From the NCBI RefSeq assembly GCF_001279005.1, contig NZ_LGCN01000210.1, forward strand, positions 248,001-312,000: DNA of 64,000 nt, given 5' to 3'. This stretch comes from Streptomyces caelestis. Its GTDB lineage: Bacteria > Actinomycetota > Actinomycetes > Streptomycetales > Streptomycetaceae. The notes below the pieces were generated by a model. It was not told where the DNA came from, made no database searches, and saw only the letters and a program-made list of their open reading frames with translations. A program made the translations under genes and the position numbers. This document shows positions 54,131 through 62,928 of the stretch, one piece after another (position 1 is the stretch's first letter; every line of letters begins with the position of its first letter).

Positions 54131-55627
54131 TTACACGCCGTCCTGACGGTCCAGCACCGCGGCCAGCGCCTGCTCGAACCCGGTGGCCCGCGCCGCGCCC
54201 GCCGTCGGGTCCTGCTGCCGTACGTCGATGACATGGCCGGTGAGCTCGGACAACAGCACGTCCAGCGAGGTCCGGGCCACCGCCTCGGAGGACAGCAGAC
54301 TGCCCGCCGGCTCCTGCCCGAAGGCCTTGGTGCGCATCGGCGTGGCGGTGCGCTCCGGGTTGATGCAGTTCACCCGGACGCCGTCGCCGGCCCACTCGTC
54401 GGACAGGGCCTGGGTGAGGTTCACCATCGCGGCCTTGGTCGAGGAGTACAGGCTGTACTCGGCGCGCCCGCGGGTGTAGCTGCTGGAGGTGTACAGCAGC
54501 AGCTGTCCGTCGGTCTCCGCGAGGTACTTGTAGGCCGAGCGGGCGATCTGCACCGGGGCCAGGTAGTTGACCTTCAGCGCCTCCTCGATGGTGGCGTTGT
54601 CGGTCTCGGCGAGCTTGCCGATGCGCAGCACGCCCGCGGTGTTGACGACGTAGTCGATGCGGCCGGTCTCGCCGTACGCCTTGGACAGCGCGTCGTCGAC
54701 CTCCTCCGGGTTCTCCACGTGGGTGCCGGTGGTGGAGCGGCCCAGCGCGTAGACGGTGGCGCCGTAGGACTCGGCGAGTTCGGCGATGTCCTTGCCGATG
54801 CCGTACGAACCGCCGAAGACCACCATGGTCTTGCCGGTGAGCAGCTGCCGGTAGGCCTCCTCGGAGACCTGCTCGGGAGCGGCGGTGGAGGCGAGCTGGA
54901 AGAGCTTGTCGGCGATGAAGACGTCGACCGGCTGAGTGACCTTCATGTTGTACTCGTCGCCCGCCACGACGTGGATCGGCACGTCCGGCAGGTACTTGAG
55001 CACGACCGAGCAGTCGTCCGTGGCCTGGAAGTTGGGGTCGCCGGCGGCGACCTCGTAGGCGCGGCGGATGGTGGACAGCTTGAAGGCCTGCGGGGTCTGG
55101 CCGCGGCGCAGCCGGGAGCGGTCCGGGATCTCCGTGATGAACTCGCCGTCCTCGCCGTGCGTGCGCGTGACGATGATGGTGTCGGCGGACGGGATGGCCA
55201 CGTCGACGGCCTGGTAGCGCTCCAGCGCGGTCACGCAGTCGTCGATGACGCGCTGCGACAGCAGGGGGCGCACGGCGTCGTGGAAGAGGACGTTGCGGTC
55301 CTCGCCCTCGGCCAGGCCCTCGCCGAGCGCGGCGATGGCCCGCTCGGTGGTCTCGTTCCGGGTCGAGCCGCCCTCGATGACCTTGGTGACCTTGGTGAGC
55401 CCGGCCTTGGCGACGATCTTCTCGATGTCGGGCACGTACCCCGGCGCCATCAGCACGATGATGTCGTCGATCGAGTCGGCCTTCTCGAAGGTGGCCAGGG
55501 TGTGCTCGATGACTGCCTTGCCGGCGATCTTCAGCAGCTGCTTGGGGATCGACAGACCCACCCGCTGACCGGTACCGCCGGCCAGGATCACTGCGGTGGT
55601 ACGGGGCTTGGCTATGTGCTGGGACAC
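54131..55627 (-). CDS. Bifunctional cytidylyltransferase/short-chain dehydrogenase (CDP-ribitol type)
   Basis: Residues 8-240 are an IspD/TarI cytidylyltransferase (AVILAGGTGQRVG, SIPKQLL, FHDAVRPLLS, TDDCSVV). Residues 268-498 are an SDR (VVFGGSYGIGKDIAELAESY, VNTAGVL, SLYSSTKAAM with YxxxK-type Tyr and Lys). This fusion matches Haemophilus Bcs1, which reduces ribulose 5-phosphate and makes CDP-ribitol. Next to two polyol-phosphate transferases, that function fits well. The GTG start in MSQHIAKPRTTAVILAGG has an AGGTAGG site. Substrate is not proven by sequence. Confidence 0.88.
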   Translation of the reverse strand: MSQHIAKPRTTAVILAGGTGQRVGLSIPKQLLKIAGKAVIEHTLATFEKADSIDDIIVLMAPGYVPDIEKIVAKAGLTKVTKVIEGGSTRNETTERAIAALGEGLAEGEDRNVLFHDAVRPLLSQRVIDDCVTALERYQAVDVAIPSADTIIVTRTHGEDGEFITEIPDRSRLRRGQTPQAFKLSTIRRAYEVAAGDPNFQATDDCSVVLKYLPDVPIHVVAGDEYNMKVTQPVDVFIADKLFQLASTAAPEQVSEEAYRQLLTGKTMVVFGGSYGIGKDIAELAESYGATVYALGRSTTGTHVENPEEVDDALSKAYGETGRIDYVVNTAGVLRIGKLAETDNATIEEALKVNYLAPVQIARSAYKYLAETDGQLLLYTSSSYTRGRAEYSLYSSTKAAMVNLTQALSDEWAGDGVRVNCINPERTATPMRTKAFGQEPAGSLLSSEAVARTSLDVLLSELTGHVIDVRQQDPTAGAARATGFEQALAAVLDRQDGV

Positions 55628-55852
55628 AGGTGACCTACCTTGGGGCGACAGGGAACTGCGAAATGGTCCCACTTGTGGTTACCGCAGTGCAAGGTGAGCG
55701 ACCTCTGCCGCATATGTGCGCGCCACCTGTCATTCACCCAGGACTCCGGGCGCCCGGTGAGGGTTCCCGGGACGCACCGTGAATTCTTGTGAGTAACTCC
55801 ACAGGAGTTATGCCATTGCTGTGCGTGACAGGCGTGACACCACCCGGTCGGC

Positions 55853-56940
55853 TCAGCGCAGGCGCAGCCGTTCCGGGCAGCGGTGACCGAGGACCTTCAC
55901 GAGTTCCTTCGACGATGTCCGGTGAACGGTACGCCCTTTGCCGGCGCCGCTCGTCGCCGCGGCCGTGGTGAGCGTCCCGAACAGGGCCCGCGCGGCCGCC
56001 TCGGGAGCGAGCCGCGGCGCGTCCGCCGGTCCTCCGGACGCCGGTGTGCGGGACGGCGACGCCGGGTCGCCGAGGATCCGCACGCCCGTGGAGCCGGTCC
56101 GCGCGGCCGCCTCGGCGCCGATCCCGGCGGCGGCCTCCGGGGTCCATCGCGGGGTACGGATCCTCACGTCCCGCGGGGTGGGACCGCACGCGTTCCTCAT
56201 ATGCGCGATCGCGCCGTGCCGCACCGGCTTCGAATACAGCTCTTCCGGAAGCCCATTGCCGCGGAATTCCTTGTCGAGGTTCCGCGGCATTTCGGTCTCG
56301 GCGAGGGTGAGGGAACGGTTCGCGGTCTCCGGGACCGGACGCGGCAGCCCATGGGGCAGTACCGGCAGCGCCTCGAAGGTGCGCATCGGCGCGTCCCGGT
56401 CGCGGTCGTCGACCACGACGACGGTCACCCGGTCGGGACCGGTCGCCCCGGCCCACCGCCCGACCAGCCGGTCGTGCCGGCGCCGGAAGCCGGGGGCGGG
56501 CCTGTCGTACGGGGGCCGGCGGAGCATGTGCTCCAGCCACGGCTCATGGTCCAGCCGCAGCCCGTTCCGCCCGTACTGCCGCCACTGCGAGGGCATGGTC
56601 CGCGCCAGGGGCCGCGGCGTGACCAGGACGTGCGCCCTCCCCCACTCTCGGCTTCTCCCCCATGCCGCCGAGCTGCTCGACGATCCGGCCGATCGTCGCC
56701 CGTCCTCGGCGTCCGCGAAGAACGCGCTGCTGAGCACGGAGGTGCGCCGCCCGGTGGCCCGCACCCGGGCCGGGCGCAGGCGGCGAGGACGGCCTCGATC
56801 GGGTGCCGGCTGTGCGCCGGGAAGTCGACGCCGCGCCGTCTCCTCCTTCGCGGCGAACAACGCGCCCCGGACGGCGGTGGTGCCGGTTTCGTGCGGACCG
56901 ATGTGCAGCAGGCGGGTGCCGGCGGGCAGCGGGGGACCAC
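55853..56940 (-). pseudogene. Sulfotransferase-like gene broken by frameshifts and a repeat fragment
   Basis: The product is recognisable only by switching frames. LLHIGPHETGTTAVRGALFA has the PAPS-binding loop, then the next frame reads GVDFPAHSRHPIEAVLAACA, then RRTSVLSSAFFADAE, then TIGRIVEQLGG, and finally VLVTPRPLARTMPSQWRQYG onward in the first frame to a TGA at 55853. At least three shifts are needed. Between EQLGG and the last part sits about 30 bases (near 56634-56663) that match a dispersed intergenic element. No start codon is convincing. The intact ancestor was probably a carbohydrate sulfotransferase of the neighbouring polymer locus. Confidence 0.8.
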
Positions 56941-57093
56941 GCCGGTGGCCGGGGGTTCTTCTCCCGTACGGTCGGTGTCCGTGCCGAGGCACGGCAGGAC
57001 GGCTCGCTGAGGATGCCGTGCGAGGAGCCCGGGACCCGGCTGAGTGCCGCACCGCCACGCCCTCCGCTCCCGCGGGCAGTCGTGCCGCAGGGC

Positions 57094-57151
57094 GGCACGG
57101 GTGGGCGCGGCGGCACCCCGCAGGCGCCGGGCGGCGCAACCCCACCCCCGG
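57094..57151. repeat. Decayed copy of the 1811-1936 element
   Basis: This stretch aligns with the two ends of the element at 1811-1936 (acgggtgggcg at the start, ccccgcaggcgccggg and cacccccgg at the end) but lacks the central hairpin. It lies between the phoD-like stop codon and the pseudogene. Confidence 0.6.
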
Positions 57152-57210
57152 CCCGCCCCGGCACCGGGCGCCCCGCGAAGCGCCGGGCCGCGGACCCGCC
57201 CCCGCCCCGC

Positions 57211-58761
57211 TCAGGCCAGGTGCACGCCCGGCCGTCCCGCCTCCACCCGCAGCGCGGCCAGCGTGCGAGGCGTGGCCCGCGGCCGCAGCACCGTGTCCAC
57301 CACCCGCACGCGCGCGTCGATACCGTCGCGACGGATGTCGAACAGGTGGTAGCCGCGGTGGGCGTCCAGCAGCTTCCAGTGCGGGTTGTCCGCGCGCCGC
57401 GGGTCCCACTGCGCGCGGAACGCGGCCTGGTCCTGGTCGCCGTTGCTGGAGATGGACGTGCCGACGAACTCGGCGCCCACGACCGCGGACCTCGGGTCGG
57501 CGAAGTCCGCCTTCAGGTCGCTGATCATCGTCAGATGGCGGTCGCCGGTGAGGACGACGGGGTTGCTGACCCGCCGGAACTCCTGGAGCAGGGCGTTGCG
57601 TTCGGCCTGGTAGCCGTCCCAGGCGTCGTAGTACCAGAGCTTGCCCTCGCCGACCTGGAGGTCGGTCTCGGCCATCATGACCTGGGAGGCGATCAGGTTC
57701 CAGCGGGCGGGCGAGTGGCGCAGCCCGTCGACCAGCCAGCGCTTCTGCGCGGCCCCGAGCATGGTCAGCGTCGGGTCCTGGGCGCCTTCCTGGGTGGTGG
57801 CCTGGTCGCTGCGGTACTGGCGGGTGTCCAGCACGTTCAGCCGGGCGAGGCGGCCGAAGTCGAGCCGGCGGTGCATGCGGATGTGCGGGCCGTTCGGCAC
57901 GGCGGTGGCGCGGACCGGCATGTGCTCGTAGTACGCCTGGTAGGCGGCCGTCAGCCGGGCGACGAACGGGTCGTGCGCCTGCTTGTCGGGGTCCTGCGGG
58001 ATCTGGCCGGCGAAGTCGTTGTCGACCTCGTGGTCGTCGAAGGTGACCACGAACGGGGCGTTGGCGTGCATCTCCGCGAGGTCCGGGTCGGAGCGGTACT
58101 GGGCGTACCGGTTGCGGTACTGGGTGAGGCTGTACGGCTCACCGGTGCCCTCGTGGCGCCGTACGCCGGTCGCCGAGGGGGTGGACTCGTAGATGTAGTC
58201 GCCGACGAACACCACGACGTCCGGGTCCTGCCGCAGCATGTCGGCGTACGGGGTGAAGTAGCCGTGCTGCCAGTTCTGGCAGGAGGCGAGCGCGACCTTC
58301 AGACGGCCGCCAAAGCTGTGCGGGGCGGGCGCGGTACGGGTGCGGCCGACGCGCGAGAGCTGCCCGCCGGCGCGGAAGCGGAACCAGTACGCGGTGTCCG
58401 GGCGCAGTCCGCGTACGTCCACGTGGACGCTGTGCCCGTATGCGCGCCGGGCCGGGGCGACGCCCCGGCGGACGACCTTCCTGAAGCGGGCGTCCCGGGC
58501 GACCTGCCACTCCACGGCCACGGTGCGGTCGGGCATGCCGCCGCCGTTCAGCGGGTCCGGGGCGAGCCGGGTCCACAGGACGATCCCGTCCGGGAGCGGA
58601 TCGCCGGAGGCCACGCCCAGGCTGAACACGCCGTCGGGCAACTTCGCTTCGGCCGCGTGCGCGGTGGCCGGCAGCCACAGCTGGGCGGAGGCGGCGGCGC
58701 CGAGCACGGCGGCGCCTGCGGTCAGGACGCGACGGCGGTCGGGCCGGACTGCTCCGGTCAT
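57211..58761 (-). CDS. phoD: PhoD family alkaline phosphatase/phosphodiesterase, Tat-exported
   Basis: The 516-residue protein starts MTGAVRPDRRRVLTAGAAVL, with a twin-Arg signal and an Ala-rich cleavage zone. The mature part has a fibronectin-like N-terminal domain then the catalytic domain: ALASCQNWQHGYF, VVFVGDYIYES, TFDDHEVDND and VVLTGDRHLTM, which hold the Fe/Ca metals. PhoD cleaves phosphodiesters, including teichoic acid, and releases phosphate outside the cell. AGGGGAG precedes the ATG. It lies just after the FG-GAP gene on the same strand, and both may respond to phosphate limitation. It is one of several Streptomyces PhoD paralogues. Confidence 0.92.
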   Translation of the reverse strand: MTGAVRPDRRRVLTAGAAVLGAAASAQLWLPATAHAAEAKLPDGVFSLGVASGDPLPDGIVLWTRLAPDPLNGGGMPDRTVAVEWQVARDARFRKVVRRGVAPARRAYGHSVHVDVRGLRPDTAYWFRFRAGGQLSRVGRTRTAPAPHSFGGRLKVALASCQNWQHGYFTPYADMLRQDPDVVVFVGDYIYESTPSATGVRRHEGTGEPYSLTQYRNRYAQYRSDPDLAEMHANAPFVVTFDDHEVDNDFAGQIPQDPDKQAHDPFVARLTAAYQAYYEHMPVRATAVPNGPHIRMHRRLDFGRLARLNVLDTRQYRSDQATTQEGAQDPTLTMLGAAQKRWLVDGLRHSPARWNLIASQVMMAETDLQVGEGKLWYYDAWDGYQAERNALLQEFRRVSNPVVLTGDRHLTMISDLKADFADPRSAVVGAEFVGTSISSNGDQDQAAFRAQWDPRRADNPHWKLLDAHRGYHLFDIRRDGIDARVRVVDTVLRPRATPRTLAALRVEAGRPGVHLA

Positions 58762-58951
58762 CGGTTGACTCCCCTGCCTCGTATGGCGCTTGGACACGGG
58801 GAAGCTCGCGGTCCGGGCGGTCCGTCCGCTGAACACCGTGATTCGCGTGCATGACAAGAAGGGGGACAACGGGAAACCCGTCGCGGCACGGGAACGTCCC
58901 GTGGACACGACGGGTCCGTCGGGTGAGCGGCGGGCGACGCGGCCGCGGCCG

Positions 58952-60466
58952 TCAGTCGGTGAAGGCGATGCCCAGGTGCGCCCCGGCGGCCACCGTGCCG
59001 AGGGTGCCGGCGCCGAAGGTCCCGGCGCCGCCCGCGACGGCCGTCGGGGAGGAGCGGAAGTACCACACCGACCCGGCGCCGGAGTTCTCCCCCGGCGCGC
59101 CGACGGCGAGGTCGGCGCGTCCGTCGCCGTTGGTGTCGCCGAGGTGGACGGCCCGGCCGAACCTGTCGTCCTTCTCGGCGGTGCCCGGTACGTTCGCGGT
59201 GTTCTGGGTGACCGTCAGGGCGCCGGCGCCGGTGAGCCCCTTCGCGGTGCCGCGCAGCACGACGACGGCGCCGGCCGCGGACACGCTGCCGAGGTCCTCG
59301 CCGGGCACTCCGGTGACGACGTCCTGGTAGCCGTCGCCGTCGACGTCGCCGAGGTGGACGTCGGTGCCGAAGGCGTCGTCGTCCTCGGCGGTGCCGGGCA
59401 CGCCGGGGCGGTCCTGGTTGAGGAAGACGGCCTTCACCCCGTCGGGGCCCTTCGCGGTGCCGGGGATCCAGGTGACCCGGCCGCCCTTGACGTACGGGTT
59501 GTCGAGGTCGCTGTCGTAGCCGTCCACGGCCCGGCCGACCACGATGTCGTCGTACCCGTCGGCGTTCACGTCCCCGACGTCGAGGTTCTCGCCGCCCTGG
59601 AGGCCGGCGCCGTCGATGTCGTGGACGAGCGTGAAGGGGTTGAGGGCGGTGCGGTCGCCCAGCCAGTACACGACCCGGCGGGCGTCGAACTCGTCGCCGT
59701 CGTTCTCGGTGGCGACGATGTCGGTGAGGCCGTCGCCGTTGACGTCGCCGGCGGCGAGGTCGAGGACGCGGCTGTCGTACACGTCCTTCACCACCTGCTC
59801 ACCGCCCGACCCGGCGCCGCCCCGGCCGAAGGGGCCCCTGAGGATCCGCAGGTCGTGCAGGTTCTCCACGGTCACCACGTCCGGGCTGCCGTCACCGTTG
59901 ACGTCCCCGACGGTCAGATGACCGGCGGCGCCGAGCGCGTCGTGGGCGTCGCGTCCCGAGGCGAGCGCGGTGCCGCCGGACAGCCCCTGGGGCCCGCCCC
60001 ACAGCACCTCGACCAGCCCGGCGTTCTCCCCTCCGTCCTCGGTGTCCTCGCGGGCGACGCCGACGACGAGGTCGGCGTAGCCGTCCCGGTCGAGGTCGGC
60101 GGTGGTGAGCGCGCTGCCGACCTCGTCGTCCGTCTCGGCACTGCCGGGGACGCCGGCGGTGTTCTGGTGGAACACCTGCCTGCTCGCGGGGCGCAGCCCG
60201 TTCGCCGACCCGTACAGCACGGCGACGTACCCGGCGCCCTTCTTGCCGGCGACGGTCGCCTGGGGCGCGGCCACGGCGAGGTCCGCGTAGCCGTCGCCGT
60301 CGAAGTCGTCGCGCGGCTGCGCGGCGCCGGCGGCCGGCCCCTCGGCGGGCGCGGCGTACGCGCCGGGCACCGCGAGGGCGCCGGCGACGACGAGTGCCAC
60401 GCCGGTCGCGAGCGCGATCCGTGCGGGGCGGGTGAGGTTCCTGCGGCGTGGGAAAGGCGCGGTCAT
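58952..60466 (-). CDS. Secreted seven-bladed FG-GAP (integrin-alpha-like) propeller protein
   Basis: The 504-residue protein has a Sec signal (LATGVALVVAGALAVPGAYA) and then seven calcium-binding repeats of the type DxDxDGxxDLxVG: DFDGDGYADLAV, DLDRDGYADLVV, DVNGDGSPDVVT, DVNGDGLTDIVA, DVNADGYDDIVV, DVDGDGYQDVVT and DTNGDGRADLAV. Seven blades make a complete propeller. Such proteins bind ligands or surfaces and are related to the N-terminal part of eukaryotic GPI phospholipase D. A PHO-box-like repeat lies 75 bases upstream, and phoD is next. Ligand unknown. Confidence 0.92.
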   Translation of the reverse strand: MTAPFPRRRNLTRPARIALATGVALVVAGALAVPGAYAAPAEGPAAGAAQPRDDFDGDGYADLAVAAPQATVAGKKGAGYVAVLYGSANGLRPASRQVFHQNTAGVPGSAETDDEVGSALTTADLDRDGYADLVVGVAREDTEDGGENAGLVEVLWGGPQGLSGGTALASGRDAHDALGAAGHLTVGDVNGDGSPDVVTVENLHDLRILRGPFGRGGAGSGGEQVVKDVYDSRVLDLAAGDVNGDGLTDIVATENDGDEFDARRVVYWLGDRTALNPFTLVHDIDGAGLQGGENLDVGDVNADGYDDIVVGRAVDGYDSDLDNPYVKGGRVTWIPGTAKGPDGVKAVFLNQDRPGVPGTAEDDDAFGTDVHLGDVDGDGYQDVVTGVPGEDLGSVSAAGAVVVLRGTAKGLTGAGALTVTQNTANVPGTAEKDDRFGRAVHLGDTNGDGRADLAVGAPGENSGAGSVWYFRSSPTAVAGGAGTFGAGTLGTVAAGAHLGIAFTD

Positions 60467-60540
60467 GGCGGGCGTCCTGTCGTCGAACCGGTCGGGTTGC
60501 CGTTCAGTACGACCGGTCGGAACACCCGTTGGTTGCCCGG

Positions 60541-60562
60541 GTGTTCACCACGACTTCACCCG
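60541..60562. promoter_or_regulatory. PHO-box-like direct repeat (candidate PhoP site)
   Basis: GTGTTCACCAC and GACTTCACCCG are adjacent 11-base units sharing TTCACC in register, the layout of Streptomyces PhoP boxes. A weaker third unit may follow but is out of register by one base. The repeat reads on the plus strand, while the gene it precedes is on the minus strand. It ends 4 bases before the obg stop codon. Confidence 0.55.
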
Positions 60563-60565
60563 GGG

Positions 60566-62020
60566 TCACTCCGACTGGAACGGCTCGAAACCGTCGTACG
60601 CCTGCTCGGACTCGTCCCGTTCGGCCTGCTTGTCCCGGCGCCGCTGGGCGGCCGGGCGGGGCGCCTCGAAGCGGTGGTCCTCGCCGCGCCGGCCGAGCAT
60701 CTCCGCGCCGGCGGTGACGGTCGGCTCCCAGTCGAAGACGACCGCGTTGTCCTCGGGGCCGATGGCGACGCCGTCGCCGTTACGGGCGCCGGCCTTCATC
60801 AACTCCGCCTCGACACCGAGGCGGTTGAGCCGGTCGGCGAGGTAGCCGACGGCCTCGTCGTTGTTGAAGTCGGTCTGGCGGACCCAGCGTTCGGGCTTCT
60901 CGCCGCGCACGCGGAACAGCAGCTCCCCGTCGGCCTCCTCGCGGGTGACGGTGAAGCCGGCGTCGTCCACGGCCTTGGGCCGGATGACGATCCGCGTCGC
61001 CTCCTCCTTGGGCTTGGCGGCCCGCGCCTGCGCCACCAGGTCGGCGAGCGCGAACGACAGCTCCCTCAGCCCCGTGTGGGCGACGGCCGACACCTCGAAG
61101 ACGCGGTAGCCGCGCGCCTCCAGGTCGGGGCGCACCATCTCGGCGAGGTCCTTGCCGTCGGGGACGTCGATCTTGTTGAGGACGACGATGCGGGGGCGGT
61201 CGCCGAGACCGCCGTACTGCCGCAGTTCCTCCTCGATGATGTCGAGGTCGGAGACGGGGTCGCGCTCGGACTCCAGCGTGGCGGTGTCCAGCACGTGCAC
61301 GAGCACGCTGCACCGCTCGACGTGCCGCAGGAACTCCAGGCCGAGCCCCTTGCCCTGGCTGGCCCCGGGGATGAGGCCGGGCACGTCGGCGATGGTGTAG
61401 ACGGTCGACCCGGCGGTGACCACGCCGAGGTTCGGGACCAGGGTGGTGAAGGGGTAGTCGGCGATCTTCGGCTTGGCGGCGCTGAGCACGGAGATCAGCG
61501 ACGACTTGCCCGCGCTCGGGTACCCGACCAGCGCCACGTCGGCGACGGTCTTGAGCTCCAGGACGATGTCCCGCAGGTCCCCCGGCTCGCCGAGCAGCGC
61601 GAACCCGGGCGCCTTGCGGCGCGCGGAGGCGAGGGCGGCGTTGCCGAGCCCGCCGCGTCCGCCCTGGGCGGCGACGTACGACGTCCCGTGCCCGACCAGG
61701 TCCGCGAGCACGTTGCCCGCCCCGTCCAGGACGACGGTCCCGTCCGGCACGGGGAGGACCAGGTCCTGCCCGTCCTTGCCGGACCGGTTGCCGCCCTCGC
61801 CGGGCTTGCCGTTGGTGGCCTTGCGGTGCGGGGAGTGGTGGTAGTCGAGGAGCGTCGTCACGGACTGGTCGACGGTGAGGATCACGTCGCCGCCGCGTCC
61901 GCCGTTGCCGCCGTCGGGCCCGCCGAGCGGCTTGAACTTCTCACGGTGGACGGAGGCACAGCCGTGGCCTCCGTTACCCGCGGCGACGTGCAGCTCGACG
62001 CGGTCCACGAAGGTGGTCAT
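60566..62020 (-). CDS. obg: Obg/CgtA GTPase
   Basis: The 484-residue protein has the glycine-rich Obg fold (residues 1-158, [20 protein letters not shown]), the G domain ([41 protein letters not shown]) and the OCT domain (about 350-430), then a Lys/Glu/Arg-rich tail. It acts in ribosome assembly and stress or developmental control in Streptomyces. GGAGG precedes the ATG. It is the third gene of rplU-rpmA-obg, separated from rpmA by a hairpin. Confidence 0.97.
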   Translation of the reverse strand: MTTFVDRVELHVAAGNGGHGCASVHREKFKPLGGPDGGNGGRGGDVILTVDQSVTTLLDYHHSPHRKATNGKPGEGGNRSGKDGQDLVLPVPDGTVVLDGAGNVLADLVGHGTSYVAAQGGRGGLGNAALASARRKAPGFALLGEPGDLRDIVLELKTVADVALVGYPSAGKSSLISVLSAAKPKIADYPFTTLVPNLGVVTAGSTVYTIADVPGLIPGASQGKGLGLEFLRHVERCSVLVHVLDTATLESERDPVSDLDIIEEELRQYGGLGDRPRIVVLNKIDVPDGKDLAEMVRPDLEARGYRVFEVSAVAHTGLRELSFALADLVAQARAAKPKEEATRIVIRPKAVDDAGFTVTREEADGELLFRVRGEKPERWVRQTDFNNDEAVGYLADRLNRLGVEAELMKAGARNGDGVAIGPEDNAVVFDWEPTVTAGAEMLGRRGEDHRFEAPRPAAQRRRDKQAERDESEQAYDGFEPFQSE

Positions 62021-62069
62021 GGGATGTGCCTCCAGTTACTACGGGGTTGTCTCTTGCCCAACACGCGAA

Positions 62070-62108
62070 AGGCGGACCCGCTTCCCGTGAGGGAAGTGAG
62101 GTCCGCCT
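62070..62108 (-). terminator. Two-part hairpin between rpmA and obg
   Basis: aggcggacc (62070-62078) pairs with ggtccgcct (62100-62108), and inside it cttccc pairs with gggaag around a gtga loop. No U tract follows, so it may act as a partial terminator or message-end stabiliser that lowers obg relative to the ribosomal genes. Confidence 0.65.
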
Positions 62109-62123
62109 CGCGAAAGCTTCCGG

Positions 62124-62378
62124 TCAGGCGACCGGAACGATGTTCACGACCTTGCGGCCACGGTGGGTGCCGAACTGCACCGCACCGGCCTGCAGGGCGA
62201 ACAGCGTGTCGTCGCCGCCACGGCCGACGCCGGCGCCCGGGTGGAAGTGGGTGCCACGCTGGCGGACCAGGATCTCACCCGCGTTGACGGCCTGACCGCC
62301 GAAGCGCTTCACGCCGAGCCGCTGGGCGTTCGAGTCGCGACCGTTCCGGGTGGACGATGCGCCCTTCTTGTGTGCCAT
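62124..62378 (-). CDS. rpmA: 50S ribosomal protein L27
   Basis: The 84-residue protein begins [20 protein letters not shown], so the flexible N-terminal arm that reaches the peptidyl centre is present without an N-terminal leader peptide. The core [20 protein letters not shown] is standard. GAGGAGAC precedes the ATG and it lies 14 bases after rplU. Confidence 0.98.
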   Translation of the reverse strand: MAHKKGASSTRNGRDSNAQRLGVKRFGGQAVNAGEILVRQRGTHFHPGAGVGRGGDDTLFALQAGAVQFGTHRGRKVVNIVPVA

Positions 62379-62392
62379 GTCTCCTCAGTCCC

Positions 62393-62713
62393 TTACTTCG
62401 CAGCCGCGGGGATCTCAGTGACCTTGATCGCCGTGTACTGCTGGCGGTGGCCCTGACGACGGCGGTAGCCGGTCTTGTTCTTGTAGCGCAGAATGTCGAT
62501 CTTCTGGCCCTTGTGGTGGTCCACGACCTCGGCCTGGACCTTGATGCCGGCCAGCACCCACGGGTCGCTGGTCACAGCGTCGCCGTCGACGACGAGCAGG
62601 GTCGAGAGCTCGACCGTGTCGCCCACCTTGGCGGTGGAAATCTTGTCAACCTCAACGATGTCGCCGACAGCAACCTTGTGCTGGCGACCACCGCTGCGCA
62701 CGATGGCGTACAC
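62393..62713 (-). CDS. rplU: 50S ribosomal protein L21
   Basis: The 106-residue protein begins at GTG ([20 protein letters not shown]) and ends with the L21 signature [20 protein letters not shown]. The frame is open 30 codons further upstream without conservation. It is the first gene of rplU-rpmA-obg, with a good promoter 150 bases upstream. Confidence 0.97.
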   Translation of the reverse strand: MYAIVRSGGRQHKVAVGDIVEVDKISTAKVGDTVELSTLLVVDGDAVTSDPWVLAGIKVQAEVVDHHKGQKIDILRYKNKTGYRRRQGHRQQYTAIKVTEIPAAAK

Positions 62714-62859
62714 GCGGATCTCACTCTCACTCGAAGAACGGCACCCCCGCAGGCCAGCCGCCCGGCCAGGAACACGGACGACCTCTCCCGGCCACCGGAG
62801 CACCCGGAAGGAAGAGGTTTACGGGGATGTGGCGGTCCCGATGGACACGCCGACGGTCA

Positions 62860-62889
62860 AGGTTACGGGGCCGTGGCCGAACGGGTCAA
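62860..62889 (-). promoter_or_regulatory. Promoter of rplU-rpmA-obg
   Basis: TTGACC and TAACCT on the minus strand are separated by 18 bases, a near-ideal vegetative promoter. The start would leave a leader of roughly 140 bases before rplU. A second TTGACC overlaps the end of the -10, but I find no matching -10 for it. Confidence 0.75.
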
Positions 62890-62928
62890 ACCGGCCCCCG
62901 CGGGGAGAGCCGGTCCAACCCGGACGGT

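Noticed and set aside
55794..55810. Small hairpin taactcc-aca-ggagtta before the CDP-ribitol-type gene
   Set aside because: The stem is short, the GC content is low for a terminator and it has no clear link to a gene end or start, so I did not list it as a feature.
58762..58951. Possible PHO box directly before phoD
   Set aside because: Only a single TTCAGC-like half site was found; no 11-base direct repeat.
62855..62860. Second TTGACC upstream of rplU
   Set aside because: No -10-like hexamer occurs 16-19 bases downstream.
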